Positions 25,501 to 34,779 of a stretch of DNA of 64,000 bases are shown here, piece after piece. The translations under genes were made by a program, and so were the position numbers. The notes beneath the pieces are model-generated. The model did not search any database and had not been told where the DNA came from. It worked only from the letters and a program-made list of their open reading frames with translations. Location: positions 23,716,646-23,780,645 of the forward strand of contig NC_088311.1 of NCBI RefSeq assembly GCF_910592395.1. Reading direction: 5' to 3'. Each line of letters begins with the position of its first letter. The stretch's first letter is position 1. Source of the DNA: Lineus longissimus (lineage: Eukaryota > Nemertea > Pilidiophora > Heteronemertea > Lineidae).

Positions 25501-28500
25501 TCATGACTTGAAGTCATTATGGTCATAATCTTTTTGTTGATCTTCTTCAGGGGTTGAAATTTTGGAAGTGTATCGCAGGTCTGCCACCACCGAGTCAATA
25601 AATGATTTGAAAGCCATTTTTAATGCTGGTGAGTATCGAAACAGATCTTTCTGATAATGTGATCAGTGGCATAGTGGTCAGAGCACCAGGCTCCTATCAA
25701 GAGGTTGCGGGTTCAATTCTATGAAGGGTCTTGGCTGTTTCATCTCTGTGTTCTTGTGCCAGAGGCCTAAATGTCATAGCAGGTCAAGTATGACGTCATT
25801 GTAAGACAATATTGTTTACCATAATCTAAACAGTCCTTATGTTACCTTGGTATCAAGGGAAGGGTCATTTCCTTTTGTCCTAGCACAGTAGCAGGTAAGG
25901 GTTATTGGGACATTTGATACAGTGCTCTGTACAGACCATCCCTATAGGTTTCCAGTGTCACCTGATGACGTCACTCTGCTCTAATTGACTGCTAGGAAGT
26001 GTCTGGCAATTATTGTATCAATCTGAAGACATATTCCTCATTACTGACTAGACTCTGTTTCATGAAAAAGTAGTGATTTTTAAGAATGAGTCAAAATCAG
26101 TTTTTTGGTGATTTTGCACAGTAAATGAAGTATTTGAACAAAATGTTATAAAATGTTATATTTCATCTGATCCTCAAGTTCAAAGAATCTAAATGTACTT
26201 ACTTTACTCCGGCTCTCATAAAGTGATTGATGATCTGTCTACTTTGGTTTTCAGCTGAAGTACCTACCGATGTTGACCTACAAACACAGGATGTTTGCTG
26301 CGTTGCCGGCCTGCTGAAGCGCTATTTACGGGAGCTCCCTGATTCAGTCATCCCGGAGGAGTTTTATGACCGGTTTTTGGATGCTGCCAGTGAGTTTTGA
26401 TACAAGATTTTTCTCTTTCATTTTGCTTGAAAAAGGGAGGGAAGCCAAAATTGTCCTCTTTTTGGGGCTGTGAATAAAGCGTATTTCGTGTGCTTTACCC
26501 TCAGATCTCGAATTTTTCATCCTATTGCAGGAAATCGAAACAATGAAAAATGTCGCGATTGCCTCCGTGCACTGACGATGGAGATGCCGGAACATCACCA
26601 AGGCACCCTGCAGTTTCTGATGGCGCATTTCTGCCGACTATGCCAGCAGTCGGCTGGAAGTGGCGGCCGTGATCCTATCTCGACGTTGTCTCAGGTTTTC
26701 TGTCACATACTTCTCCGCCCACCGTGGACACAGACAGTGTAAGTACTACTAAGTCTGTGGCTCATTGTGCATTGGAATTGCACTTCTATCAATGCATTAA
26801 GCTTCCTTCATGCTTTACGCAGCCATAGCAGGAACACAAAGTCAACACACAGCGTCACACGACCTTGTTCGGCCGCAATTGCAGTGGAAGTAAAAAGATT
26901 AAAGCACGCTGAACCCTTTTTCCCCTTCAATGTGTATTATAGCAATTAATCCACACTTGATTATAGGGATGTTGTGTACAAGACTGACCTCCATATTCGC
27001 ATCATCGACCAGCTTGTACGGGGAGGCACCTGGGGTGAGGATGTGCCCAACTACCTCGTCATGCCTCGTAAGTAGAAAATATTAATGATTTTGCAAGAAA
27101 AAGGAAATGAAAAGTTAGATGTGTTACCTTAAGGAAAAGGTTTTGTTAAAAAAATTGATTACGATAAAAAATGGCCAAAAGTTATTTATGCTTAGTCAAA
27201 TAGTGATGAATTCTAAAAAGTACATTGTCATTCACTCTTCAGCAATGTCGCCATCCTCATCGACAAATGGTTTTGATGACTTGAACGCAAACACACCCAC
27301 CACCATCACATGCCCCAATAACCTAATGGAAGCAGAGTGGTACTGGGGAGATATATCGAGGTAAACAACTGTTTTTAGTTACTGTTCTGTGGCATTTGCC
27401 ACTTACCTGCTTGGATACCTGTATTTGTTTATTCAAATCCCGATCTTACATTGTTGCCATTAGCGATGGGCACAACACCCTGGGTGTCTCGGTAATGACA
27501 GGTATGACTCCCACTCACATGACCTGCCAGCAGAAGAAACAGCAGTTAACTTGCTAGTTTGAAACACATAGCCTTTCTGCAATGTGTTTCTGTTGTTGTT
27601 GTAAAATTTGCTCATGCATGTTCAAGTCAGAAAAATTGGTCATAAGGTTAGGCAAATCACCAAATGTATAAACTCTCAGCTCTGCCTGTGAGTAACCTGG
27701 GCCTGAAAGCTACTCTTCCGCTGCTGAGGCAAGACTGGTGTTTTTTCAGGGAAGACGTGAATGACAAACTCCGAGACACACCAGACGGCACATTTCTTGT
27801 GCGTGACTCGTCTAACAAGGAGGGAGACTACACACTCACTTTACGGTATATAACTATCACTATATGTACAGTAGAACCTCCCTAAGCCGACACCTCTCTA
27901 TTAAGGACACCCTCTCTATTAAGGACACTAGTTTTGCTCCAAAATTGGTCGTTTCCATTCAATTTTACCTCTATAATCAGGACACCTCTATTAAGGACAC
28001 TACTTGTCAGTCCTGAGGGTGTCCTTATTAGAGAGTTTCTACTGTAATTGCTTCTTGATCTGATGTAAAAGCAGGAACATTCTTCTTGAGCTTGGGGAAG
28101 TAAATTGGTGACCAGCCCAACCATATCATCTAAAAGTACAATCCTGGGTTCTCCGCAGATTTGAACCCAGGCTCTGTTGCGTGTTTGCCAGCAGTGTTGA
28201 CCCCTACACATTTAGGCTCCTCATATAACATAACCATTCGTTGGAAAATCTCAATCAGTACTTGGTGATGGTGAACCTAACATTTGTTTCATGAGTGTTA
28301 TTCGTGAGTAAACGGCGCTCTATTTGAAACTTTTCCTTTCATTTTCACAGGAAAGGTGGTGGCAACAAACTGATCAAAATATATTGTAGGAATGAGAGAT
28401 ATGGCTTCGTGGAGCCTTACTGTTTCAATAACGTGATGGAGTTGATCTATCACTATCAGCACAACTCGCTCTCACAGTACAACAAGACGTTGGATGTCAT

Positions 28501-30702
28501 GTTGAAGTATCCTGTCTCCAGGTTCGCAGAGGTAAGAAGGAATTTTCTTAGATACGATGCTAATCCGTGCCCAACCATACATGCCATAGTGGCACTCTGG
28601 CGTGATGATTAGGAAACAAAACTCAAGAGATGCATCTCTAGTTAATCGTTCATGCTCAAAACGTGAAAACTTCACTGCCCTTGTCTGATGTTTATCTTTC
28701 ATGGCATGGTACTGTAGTGAATTCAGAGATTACAAAGACGATTGAGTCAGGATTTTAAATCTGTTCACTTGAAATGTTCCAGCAATCGGAGGAAGAGGAG
28801 TCGTGGAACACGTCGCCAGGCAAGGATATGATCGAGAGGCTGACGGAGATCAAGCAAGAGTACAAGGCCAAAACAGAGGAGTATGACTCGTTGTATGAAA
28901 AGCATTCGCGGACAACACAGGTGAGTTACCCCCCTACTTTCACTTGATGGGCATGATGCGTTTAAAAACTTCAGAAACATTTGAGTCCTTAGTCACATTG
29001 TTCTGTGATAAAATTAAAGTTGAACTTGATGTTCACTTTAATATTTACATAAAAATTGCCCCTGACATGACCAGATATTAACACTGATTGAGAAATAAGG
29101 TCTAATATATGGTTGAAGGAAACATGTATTTCTTGCTCTGTTTTATTCTCTGAGAAATCATCAATCATGACAAAGGCATGATCATGATGAAGATTTGTCT
29201 GAGAAATCCTCAATCATGATCATGATGAAGATTTGTCTGAGAAATCCTCAATCATGATCATGATGAAGATTTGTCTGAGAAATCCTCAATCATGATCATG
29301 ATGAAGATTTGTCTGAGAAATCCTCAATCATGATCATGATGAAGATTTGTTCACTCTGAAGGTTTCCACTAACGTTGCTGTATTTTGCCATTGAAGGAAA
29401 TCCATGTGAAACATCAGGCACTTGAAGCTTTCAAGGAGACAGTGCTCGTCTTCGAGGACCAGGTCAACTTGCATGAGAGATTCCAGAAAGAGGCTGCTCC
29501 TCACGAGATGCAGAAGTAAGTTCATTTCCCGCTTGCTTATCATGAGTTGGTGCCTACCACTATGGTTGAGCACCGATTAAGTTTATCATCCACCGTCATA
29601 TGACTCTGTCTTTGGCTGAAGTGGATGAGTCAATCACAAGCTGGAGTCTACTTGGAAGGGGATCTTTGCTTAATCGTACTCTTTTTGCGTCTTCAATATT
29701 TGACTTTCTTTACAGATTAATGGAAAACCAAAAGTTACTGAAGTCACGCCTAAATGAAATCGAGAGCAGTAAAATTCAACTCGAGGAAGACATACGCCAA
29801 CAGATCGGAATCAATCGCAATCTGATTGGCAAAATGAACAGTCTGAAGCCGGATATCAAACAGTTGTACAAGCAGAGGGAAATGTACAAGAAGAAAATGT
29901 TGGATCATAAGATCGAAATGGACACGATCGACCATATTTTAGAAGACAAGTGAGTAATCCTTGTTTGATTGTTTTTCTTCCTGTCCTGGTCTCCTTGTAA
30001 CTCGGATGGGAATGCTAAAATGTGCAAACGATCAAAAACCCTGCTGAAGTGAATTGGAGGAATCAAAGAATATTCTGAAACCAACAGGATAAAATGCATT
30101 CATTTTGCCAACTTGCTTGATTTCACAAAACCAACATGCTCCTCTTTAGGAATCCTAATGTTGTTTTATGTTTTATCTCAAGGTTGCCCCACCTTGACCA
30201 GAAGACGTGGTACCTTGATGTGAGCAGAGAAGAGGCCCTTCAGCTGCTGAAAGGGCGACCCGTTGGCACCTTTATCATCCGACCGAGACAAAAGGGAGGA
30301 TATGCTCTTTCTGTTGTGTAAGTGTAGTTCATTTGCAGAATCTCTGACAAATTCCCAAAAAATGGTCATCACTGCCAAAAGGTTCTCTGGTTAACCCATA
30401 CCGAAACCCCTCCAGGGATTCTACAATCAAGCCATGAGTTTTTTGCTCCATTAATGTCATAAGTAAAACCTTTTCTCATATTTTCCAGTTCCAGAGAAAA
30501 AGTGGAGCATTGCATCATATGTCAGGACAAAAACGGGCATTTTGGTTTCTCGCCGCCATGCACGATGAGTTCGCTGATGGACCTTGTCTTGCACTATGCG
30601 AAAAATTCTTTAGCTGAACATAACCAGGCATTGCCAGTGCGACTTTTGTATCCAGTTCAACAGTCTGAAGAGTCGCAGATTTACACCTCCATGCAACGAT
30701 AA
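10532..30702 (+). CDS. PIK3R1-like: PI3-kinase class IA regulatory subunit, p85-type, with added C1-SAM-C1 block
   Basis: Regulatory adaptor that binds phosphotyrosine proteins and inhibits and stabilises p110 through its inter-SH2 coiled coil. Coding exons: 10532-10886, 12381-12449, 14155-14217, 14890-14937, 19080-19189, 19418-19552, 20575-20655, 21901-21949, 23086-23202, 24828-24926, 25128-25238, 25551-25628, 26255-26389, 26531-26738, 26967-27067, 27243-27360, 27750-27845, 28351-28531, 28783-28920, 29397-29515, 29716-29949, 30183-30317, 30489-30702. They total 2994 bases (997 aa) with every junction in frame. Domains: SH3 about 1-80; C1 at H147-C195; SAM 216-287; canonical C1 at H311-C360; RhoGAP 376-586; nSH2 about 614-718 (FLVRDSS); coiled coil 719-881; cSH2 882-997 (FIIRPR). 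Vertebrate p85 is about 724 aa, and the extra length is the C1-SAM-C1 block. The SH2, coiled-coil and RhoGAP assignment is firm. Exons 2 and 8 are the least certain, being supported by phase and splice sites only. Confidence 0.9.
10923..11104. mobile_element. Pogo-like MITE, copy 1 (intron of p85 gene)
   Basis: A 182-bp element is bounded by TA on both sides, with inverted ends reading TACAGTAGAACCTCTCT from either side. Internal units such as TATTAAGGACACC repeat within it. The TA target site and CAGTAGAACCTC terminus fit Tc1/mariner-pogo type non-autonomous elements. Two further copies occur at 22624-22805 and 27867-28046. Confidence 0.8.
11369..11595. mobile_element. Foldback MITE, copy 1 (intron of p85 gene)
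   Basis: Nearly perfect inverted arms of about 95 bp, starting TTGTGACTCGCTCTACC, surround a loop of about 30 bases containing CTATTACAAACTGATTTGG. The whole element would fold into one long hairpin. A second copy lies at 31254-31479 with the loop inverted, so the two are inserted in opposite orientations. Confidence 0.9.
14938..19079 (+). other. Large intron of the p85 gene (about 4.1 kb)
   Basis: It lies between the two halves of the first C1 domain (14890-14937 and 19080-19189). Scanning both strands shows only short, stop-rich frames and no recognisable domain. A small two-copy repeat (CGATTGT.GTGATATCC) occurs at about 16058-16090. No other feature is supported. Confidence 0.5.
21345..21850. 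repeat. 25-bp intronic minisatellite, about 20 copies
   Basis: The unit is GGTGTGGTCTTTAGGGACAC plus about five further bases (variants CAGGCT, TAACT, TGACT). It is tandemly repeated through this intron and ends about 50 bases before the acceptor of the exon at 21901. Variant types are interspersed, indicating repeated unequal exchange. Confidence 0.9.
22624..22805. mobile_element. Pogo-like MITE, copy 2
   Basis: It has the same 182-bp structure as the copy at 10923-11104, with TA-flanked inverted ends. It starts TACAGTGGAACCTCTGT, carrying substitutions in the left end. It is intronic in the p85 gene and in the same orientation. Confidence 0.8.
25661..25730 (+). mobile_element. tRNA-derived SINE head (RNA polymerase III boxes)
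   Basis: TGGCATAGTGG at 25667-25677 resembles an A box and GGGTTCAATTC at 25709-25719 resembles a B box, with tRNA-like spacing. No clean cloverleaf is present, so a tRNA-derived SINE or tRNA relic in the intron is likelier than a functional tRNA gene. The 3' body of the element is not delimited. Confidence 0.5.
27867..28046. mobile_element. Pogo-like MITE, copy 3, 21 bases after a splice donor
   Basis: A 180-bp copy of the same family, TA-flanked, with ends TACAGTAGAACCTCCCT and TTTCTACTGTA. It lies directly downstream of the donor of the nSH2 exon ending at 27845. Small deletions relative to the other copies indicate independent decay. Confidence 0.8.
28137..28215 (-). mobile_element. tRNA-derived SINE fragment, minus strand
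   Basis: On the minus strand, AAATGTGTAGGGGTCAACAC resembles an A-box region. After a tRNA-like arm it is followed by CCTGGGTTCAAATCTGCGG, a good B box. The order and spacing are tRNA-like but the acceptor stem is not complementary. It is intronic in the p85 gene. Confidence 0.5.
29147..29350. repeat. 38-bp tandem repeat with embedded palindrome
   Basis: About four to five copies of a 38-base unit run from AGATTTGTCTGAGAAATCC to TCAATCATGATCATGATGA, followed directly by the next coding exon at 29397. Each unit includes ATCATGATCATGAT, which is self-complementary. Later units are almost identical. Confidence 0.9.
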
Positions 30703-31253
30703 CACATCTTCCCTGATCAGACTTTGGGCCTGATCTACTCTGTTAAATATTGTTTTGAAAGCGGTGCATCTAAATGTAACAGGAGGATAAACAAAACTGA
30801 AGGGACAAATTTTCGCAGTCATTTTATCATTTTGTATCATCCTGAGAAGATGGCGGTACAATGACTTGGTAGAAGCGACCTGTACATAGCCATAATTATC
30901 CACGGTGGTTCTGTAGAATAGAGTTAGGTGGTAATAACGTAGGAGAGATGTTTTCCCTTACTAACGAGAGGAAGTCTGCGCAAACCTATCAATGCCATTC
31001 GATATTTGGCAGGCGATATTTGAGTTGATAGTTGCTTTTGGGGAAGGTTCTTTCCTGAACATGACTTCCAATACCTCGAGTACCGTCCTCCAAAGTTATT
31101 GCCTCCTGATTGTGTATACTTTGTTTGTATCTTCATCATCATTTATACTTTTTCAAATTTCTACCAAAAATCATCCTAAAATTTTTCTGAAACTCAGTTT
31201 CAGAGTTTCACAAACTTGTGTTAATCAACAAGACATTTTTTGGAATATTTCAA

Positions 31254-31479
31254 ATGTGACGCGCTCTACCAAAACTAGGCGCTTGTCGCATCTGAACTTG
31301 ACAGGTTGATGCGGACTTGTTGTTCATTTCCCTATTGTAGACCTTTTGTGAAATGTGACCAAATCAGTTTGTAATAGATTTCACAAAAGGTCTACAATAG
31401 GGAAATGAACAACAAGTCCGTATCAACCTGTCAAGTTCAGATGCGACAAGCGCCTAGTTTTGGTAGAGCGAGTCACAAA
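31254..31479. mobile_element. Foldback MITE, copy 2 (3' UTR of p85 gene)
   Basis: The arms match the element at 11369-11595 almost base for base, and the loop reads ATGTGACCAAATCAGTTTG, the reverse complement of copy 1. It lies between the stop codon (30702) and the likely poly(A) signal (32096). It would therefore be a long hairpin in the mature mRNA. Confidence 0.9.
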
Positions 31480-32095
31480 TGGAATATTGTAACAGTGGTC
31501 TTTATCGCTACACTTTGGAATCATGGATTGTATTAAATGTGAATAGAGTGCATGCTTATTGGAGCTGTATGACAAATGTATTTTGAATGTTTTGTAGCCT
31601 GTAATCTGAAAAATCTTGCAGATATCAATGTTTGGGCCACTGTGTGGTCACCTGTATAGCTAGCTTTACTCTCAAAGAGAATGCCTGCTGCTCAACTTTT
31701 ACTTTGTATATTGTCGGACATATAGAACAATAAGCAGAATCATTGGTTTACTCTAATTTTTCAGAATTGGGATGTACCGGATACATTTACTGCCGCAGTA
31801 AGATTTTAGTTTCCCTTTGCAGATAGCAGAACAGAAAGCTGTCCTAGAAACTTCTACAGATGAACATTGTCACTGTGTAAAAGCATACTGGGCTGTACAC
31901 CCAACACCGCAATGTAAACGGTGTTGAAATGTGCTTCAAAAGTACAAGTTTATCATTTAAGACTTCTCAATGTCATCGAGAGCCTTATAGAATTGATTGG
32001 TGAAGTCTTGATATCTGTACCGGTACTGTAGATTTAAAATGCCTTGCAAACATTTCACAGTTTACAATATTGTAAATGTAGTGGTAAAAATGAGA

Positions 32096-32101
32096 AATAA
32101 A
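32096..32101 (+). other. Probable poly(A) signal of the p85 gene
   Basis: AATAAA lies in the AT-rich stretch that follows the stop codon by about 1.4 kb and directly precedes the 112-bp minisatellite. No closer strong signal was noticed. The site is inferred, not shown. Confidence 0.45.
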
Positions 32102-32150
32102 GAGTAAACATTTAATATTATATGATGATCTTCAAGTTGTGCTTTGTTTT

Positions 32151-33386
32151 TACCCTGGAGAGGAGGTGACATTGTGTAGTTGTCTGAGACTACACCTGGT
32201 TTCCCTGGAGAAGATGTGACAGTGTGTAGTGTGCTTGAGAGGGGCCTGGTTGTCCCCTGTTGACCTCTGGAGAGGAGGTGACATTGTGTAGTTGTCTGAG
32301 ACTACACCTGGTTTCCCTGGAGAAGATGTGACAGTGTGTAGTGTGCTTGAGAGGGGCCTGGTTGTCCCCTGTTGACCTCTGGAGAGGAGGTGACATTGTG
32401 TAGTTGTCTGAGACTACACCTGGTTTCCCTGGAGAAGATGTGACAGTGTGAAGTGTGCTTGAGAGGGGCCTGGTTGTCCCCTGTTGACCTCTGGAGAGGA
32501 GGTGACATTGTGTAGTTGTCTGAGACTACACCTGGTTTCCCTGGAGAAGATGTGACAGTGTGAAGTGTGCTTGAGAGGGGACTGGTTGCCCCTGTTGACC
32601 TCTGGAGAGGAGGTGACATTGTGTAGTTGTCTGAGACTACACCTGGTTTCCCTGGAGAAGATGTGACAGTGTGTAGTGTGCTTGAGAGGGGCCTGGTTGT
32701 CCCCTGTTGACCTCTGGAGAGGAGGTGACATTGTGTAGTTGTCTGAGACTACACCTGGTTTCCCTGGAGAAGATGTGACAGTGTGTAGTGTGCTTGAGAG
32801 GGGCCTGGTTGTACCCTGTTGACCTCTGGAGAGGAGGTGTCATTGTGTAGTTGTCTGAGACTACACCTGGTTTCCCTGGAGAAGATGTGACAGTGTGTAG
32901 TGTGCTTGAGGGGGGCCTGGTTCTCCCCTGTTGACCTCTGGAGAGGAGGTGACATTGTGTAGTTGTCTGAGACTACACCTGGTTTCCCTGGAGAAGATGT
33001 GACAGTGTGCAGTGTGCTTGAGAGGGGCCTGGTTCTCCCCTGTTGACCTCTGGAGAGGAGGTGACATTGTGTAGTTGTCTGAGACTACACCTGATTAACC
33101 TGGAGAAGATGTGACAGTGTGTAGTGTGCTTGAGAGGGGCCTGGTTGTCCCCTGTTGACCTCTGGAGAGGAGGTGACATTGTGTAGTTGTCTGAGTCTAC
33201 ACCTGGTTTCCCTGGAGAAGATGTGACAGTGTGCAGTGTGCTTGAGAGGGGCCTGGTTGTCCCCTGTTGACCTCTGGAGAGGAGGTGACATTGTGTTGTT
33301 GTCTGAGACTACACCTGGTTTCCCTGGAGAAGATGTGACAGTGTGTAGTGTGCTTGAGAGGGGCCTGGTTGTCCCTTGTTGACCCA
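32151..33386. repeat. 112-bp minisatellite, about 11 copies, between convergent genes
   Basis: Each unit runs from GGAGAGGAGGTGACATTGTG through TCTGAGACTACACCTGG to CCCCTGTTGACCTCT. The period is 112 bases, with one unit of 111, and copies differ by only one to a few bases. It separates the 3' end of the p85 gene (+) from the 3' end of the CBM20 gene (-). The minus strand shows repeated open frames because 112 is not a multiple of three and stops recur only once per three units. I treat them as non-coding. Confidence 0.95.
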
Positions 33387-33432
33387 GTGTTTTACTTGAG
33401 ACCGCAACCAATAACGAGTAAAAGGAATGTGT

Positions 33433-34272
33433 TTATAAAAATGTTTTTTTAATCTCGATTGCTGTTGCCCGTAGGAGCCACCCAACTAATTTATGAAGAT
33501 ATCCCCAGGGATGAAATCCCTTTTCGGTGTCTTCAAGAGGTAGGGTGTCGAGCTTGATCGTCACCTCCCCCAGTTCATCAAACCCCTTTGAGGTCACCAA
33601 AGACGGAGAGTAGCAGACGACACTTCGCCGCGTGAACTCCTCCGTCCAAAGGACTTGGTTGTCCTTCAGCATCGCCCACTTCCATTTATAGCACCGCCCA
33701 ACTGGGAGCTCCGCCTGACATATCCAAAATCCCGAGTCCTCCAAAACTTCGTTGGCTTTCAAGCAGAGATCGTGGTTCCACTCGCCAAGTTCACGGAGCG
33801 ATCCAATGACGACAGGACGCTCACTCCAGAGAGCGTTGTGTTGGAGCCCGAAGAGTGTCTTCGTGCGACCTGGTTTCCCTGGCTTTGGCGGCCGGTATGC
33901 CGTGGTGTCTTTCGTGATGCCTAACTCTCGGAGACCGCTGGCAGCTCTCATACGGTCTTGGACCTTCTGACGTATTGCTTCCAAGTCTGAAAAAGGGAGA
34001 TGTTGGGTTGACGCGCGGGCGGGACCAACTGAGGAGGATAAACCCATAATTTGGTCGAGGCGGTGATGAAAGTCCCCCAAAAAATGACAACTTTGAAATT
34101 GACTGTGAAATTCCTCAACATCCCTCACTCAGGCAAAACGATCTCCCCTTTCGAAATCCTGACTACGCGGACAAATATGATGCTTACCATCCGAAAAATC
34201 ATCGTGGGGGCGAGCCCATTTCGGGAGCGACTCAATAAGTCGTTGATCAACCTCGTCTTTGCTATTAACCAT
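33433..34272 (-). CDS. CBM20 (starch-binding) domain protein, two exons
   Basis: The coding exons are 34188-34272 and 33433-33986, joined by a 201-base intron with GTAAGC donor and TTTTTCAG acceptor; the junction is in frame and gives 212 aa. The CBM20 core spans about residues 70-150: VVIGSLRELGEWN, GFWICQAELPVGR, YKWKW and VLWTEEFTRR match the family pattern of a Gly-Ser-x-x-x-Leu-Gly-x-Trp loop and conserved aromatic residues. CBM20 domains bind alpha-glucans such as starch or glycogen. There is no catalytic domain, signal peptide or membrane segment, so a cytosolic glycogen-binding adaptor is inferred. A charged helical N-terminus (EAIRQKVQDRM) precedes the domain. The gene is head-to-head with DNAAF11. 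An uninterrupted reading from 34128 to 33433 also exists, but its upstream frame has a stop, which the splice removes. Confidence 0.75.
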
Positions 34273-34779
34273 GGTCAATCTTTTGTGAAATGTGAAAAAC
34301 AAGATTGTTTTGGAAAGAAACCATCCGTTGTTAGGCGTGGTCATTGGTTACGGCTACAGCAGCCATGCGTCGTGACGCTTGACGTCATAGAAACTGCGCA
34401 ATAAAATGAGAGTGATTTTGTAATATCTGAATTTCGGGTGAGGCTGGGGTTGTGCTCGGTGTAAGGTAATAAGGGGGCTAAGTGTAACTGGTTTTAATCG
34501 GGGCTTTGATGCGAAGATGGTCCGTGACATGGTACATCATTATATCCTAGACCGTCATTCGACCACCACTTGTCCTCGAGGACGAGCCACGGCCCAGATG
34601 GATGTCATAGGCAGAGCCACGGCCCAGATGGATGTCATGCAAACATTTGTTAAAAAAACACATAAATTCCTAGATTTTCTGGCATGTCTGAAAGTCCCCT
34701 TCGACAAATATCGCTATCCCTCAGTATTTTACTGCCAAACTCAGTCGTAGAAGTATAAATTATCATCTGTGTTACAATA
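34273..34779. promoter_or_regulatory. Shared 507-bp head-to-head promoter region
   Basis: The start codons of the CBM20 gene (-) and DNAAF11 (+) face away from each other across this interval, so both promoters must lie in or near it. It contains a CRE-like TGACGTCA at about 34381 and a two-copy 30-bp direct repeat (AGCCACGGCCCAGATGGATG) at 34583-34640. No RFX X-box was confidently identified. Confidence 0.5.

Noticed and set aside
32190-33411. Chain of overlapping minus-strand ORFs (68-108 aa) with a repeated MSPPLQRSTG peptide
   Set aside because: They are produced by the 112-bp minisatellite. The period is not divisible by three, stops recur regularly, and there are no splice or start signals.
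34129-34344. 71-aa minus-strand ORF directly upstream of the long CBM20 frame with one stop between
   Set aside because: Explained by the spliced model: the true start is at 34272 and the intron 33987-34187 removes the stop. It is not a nonsense mutation.
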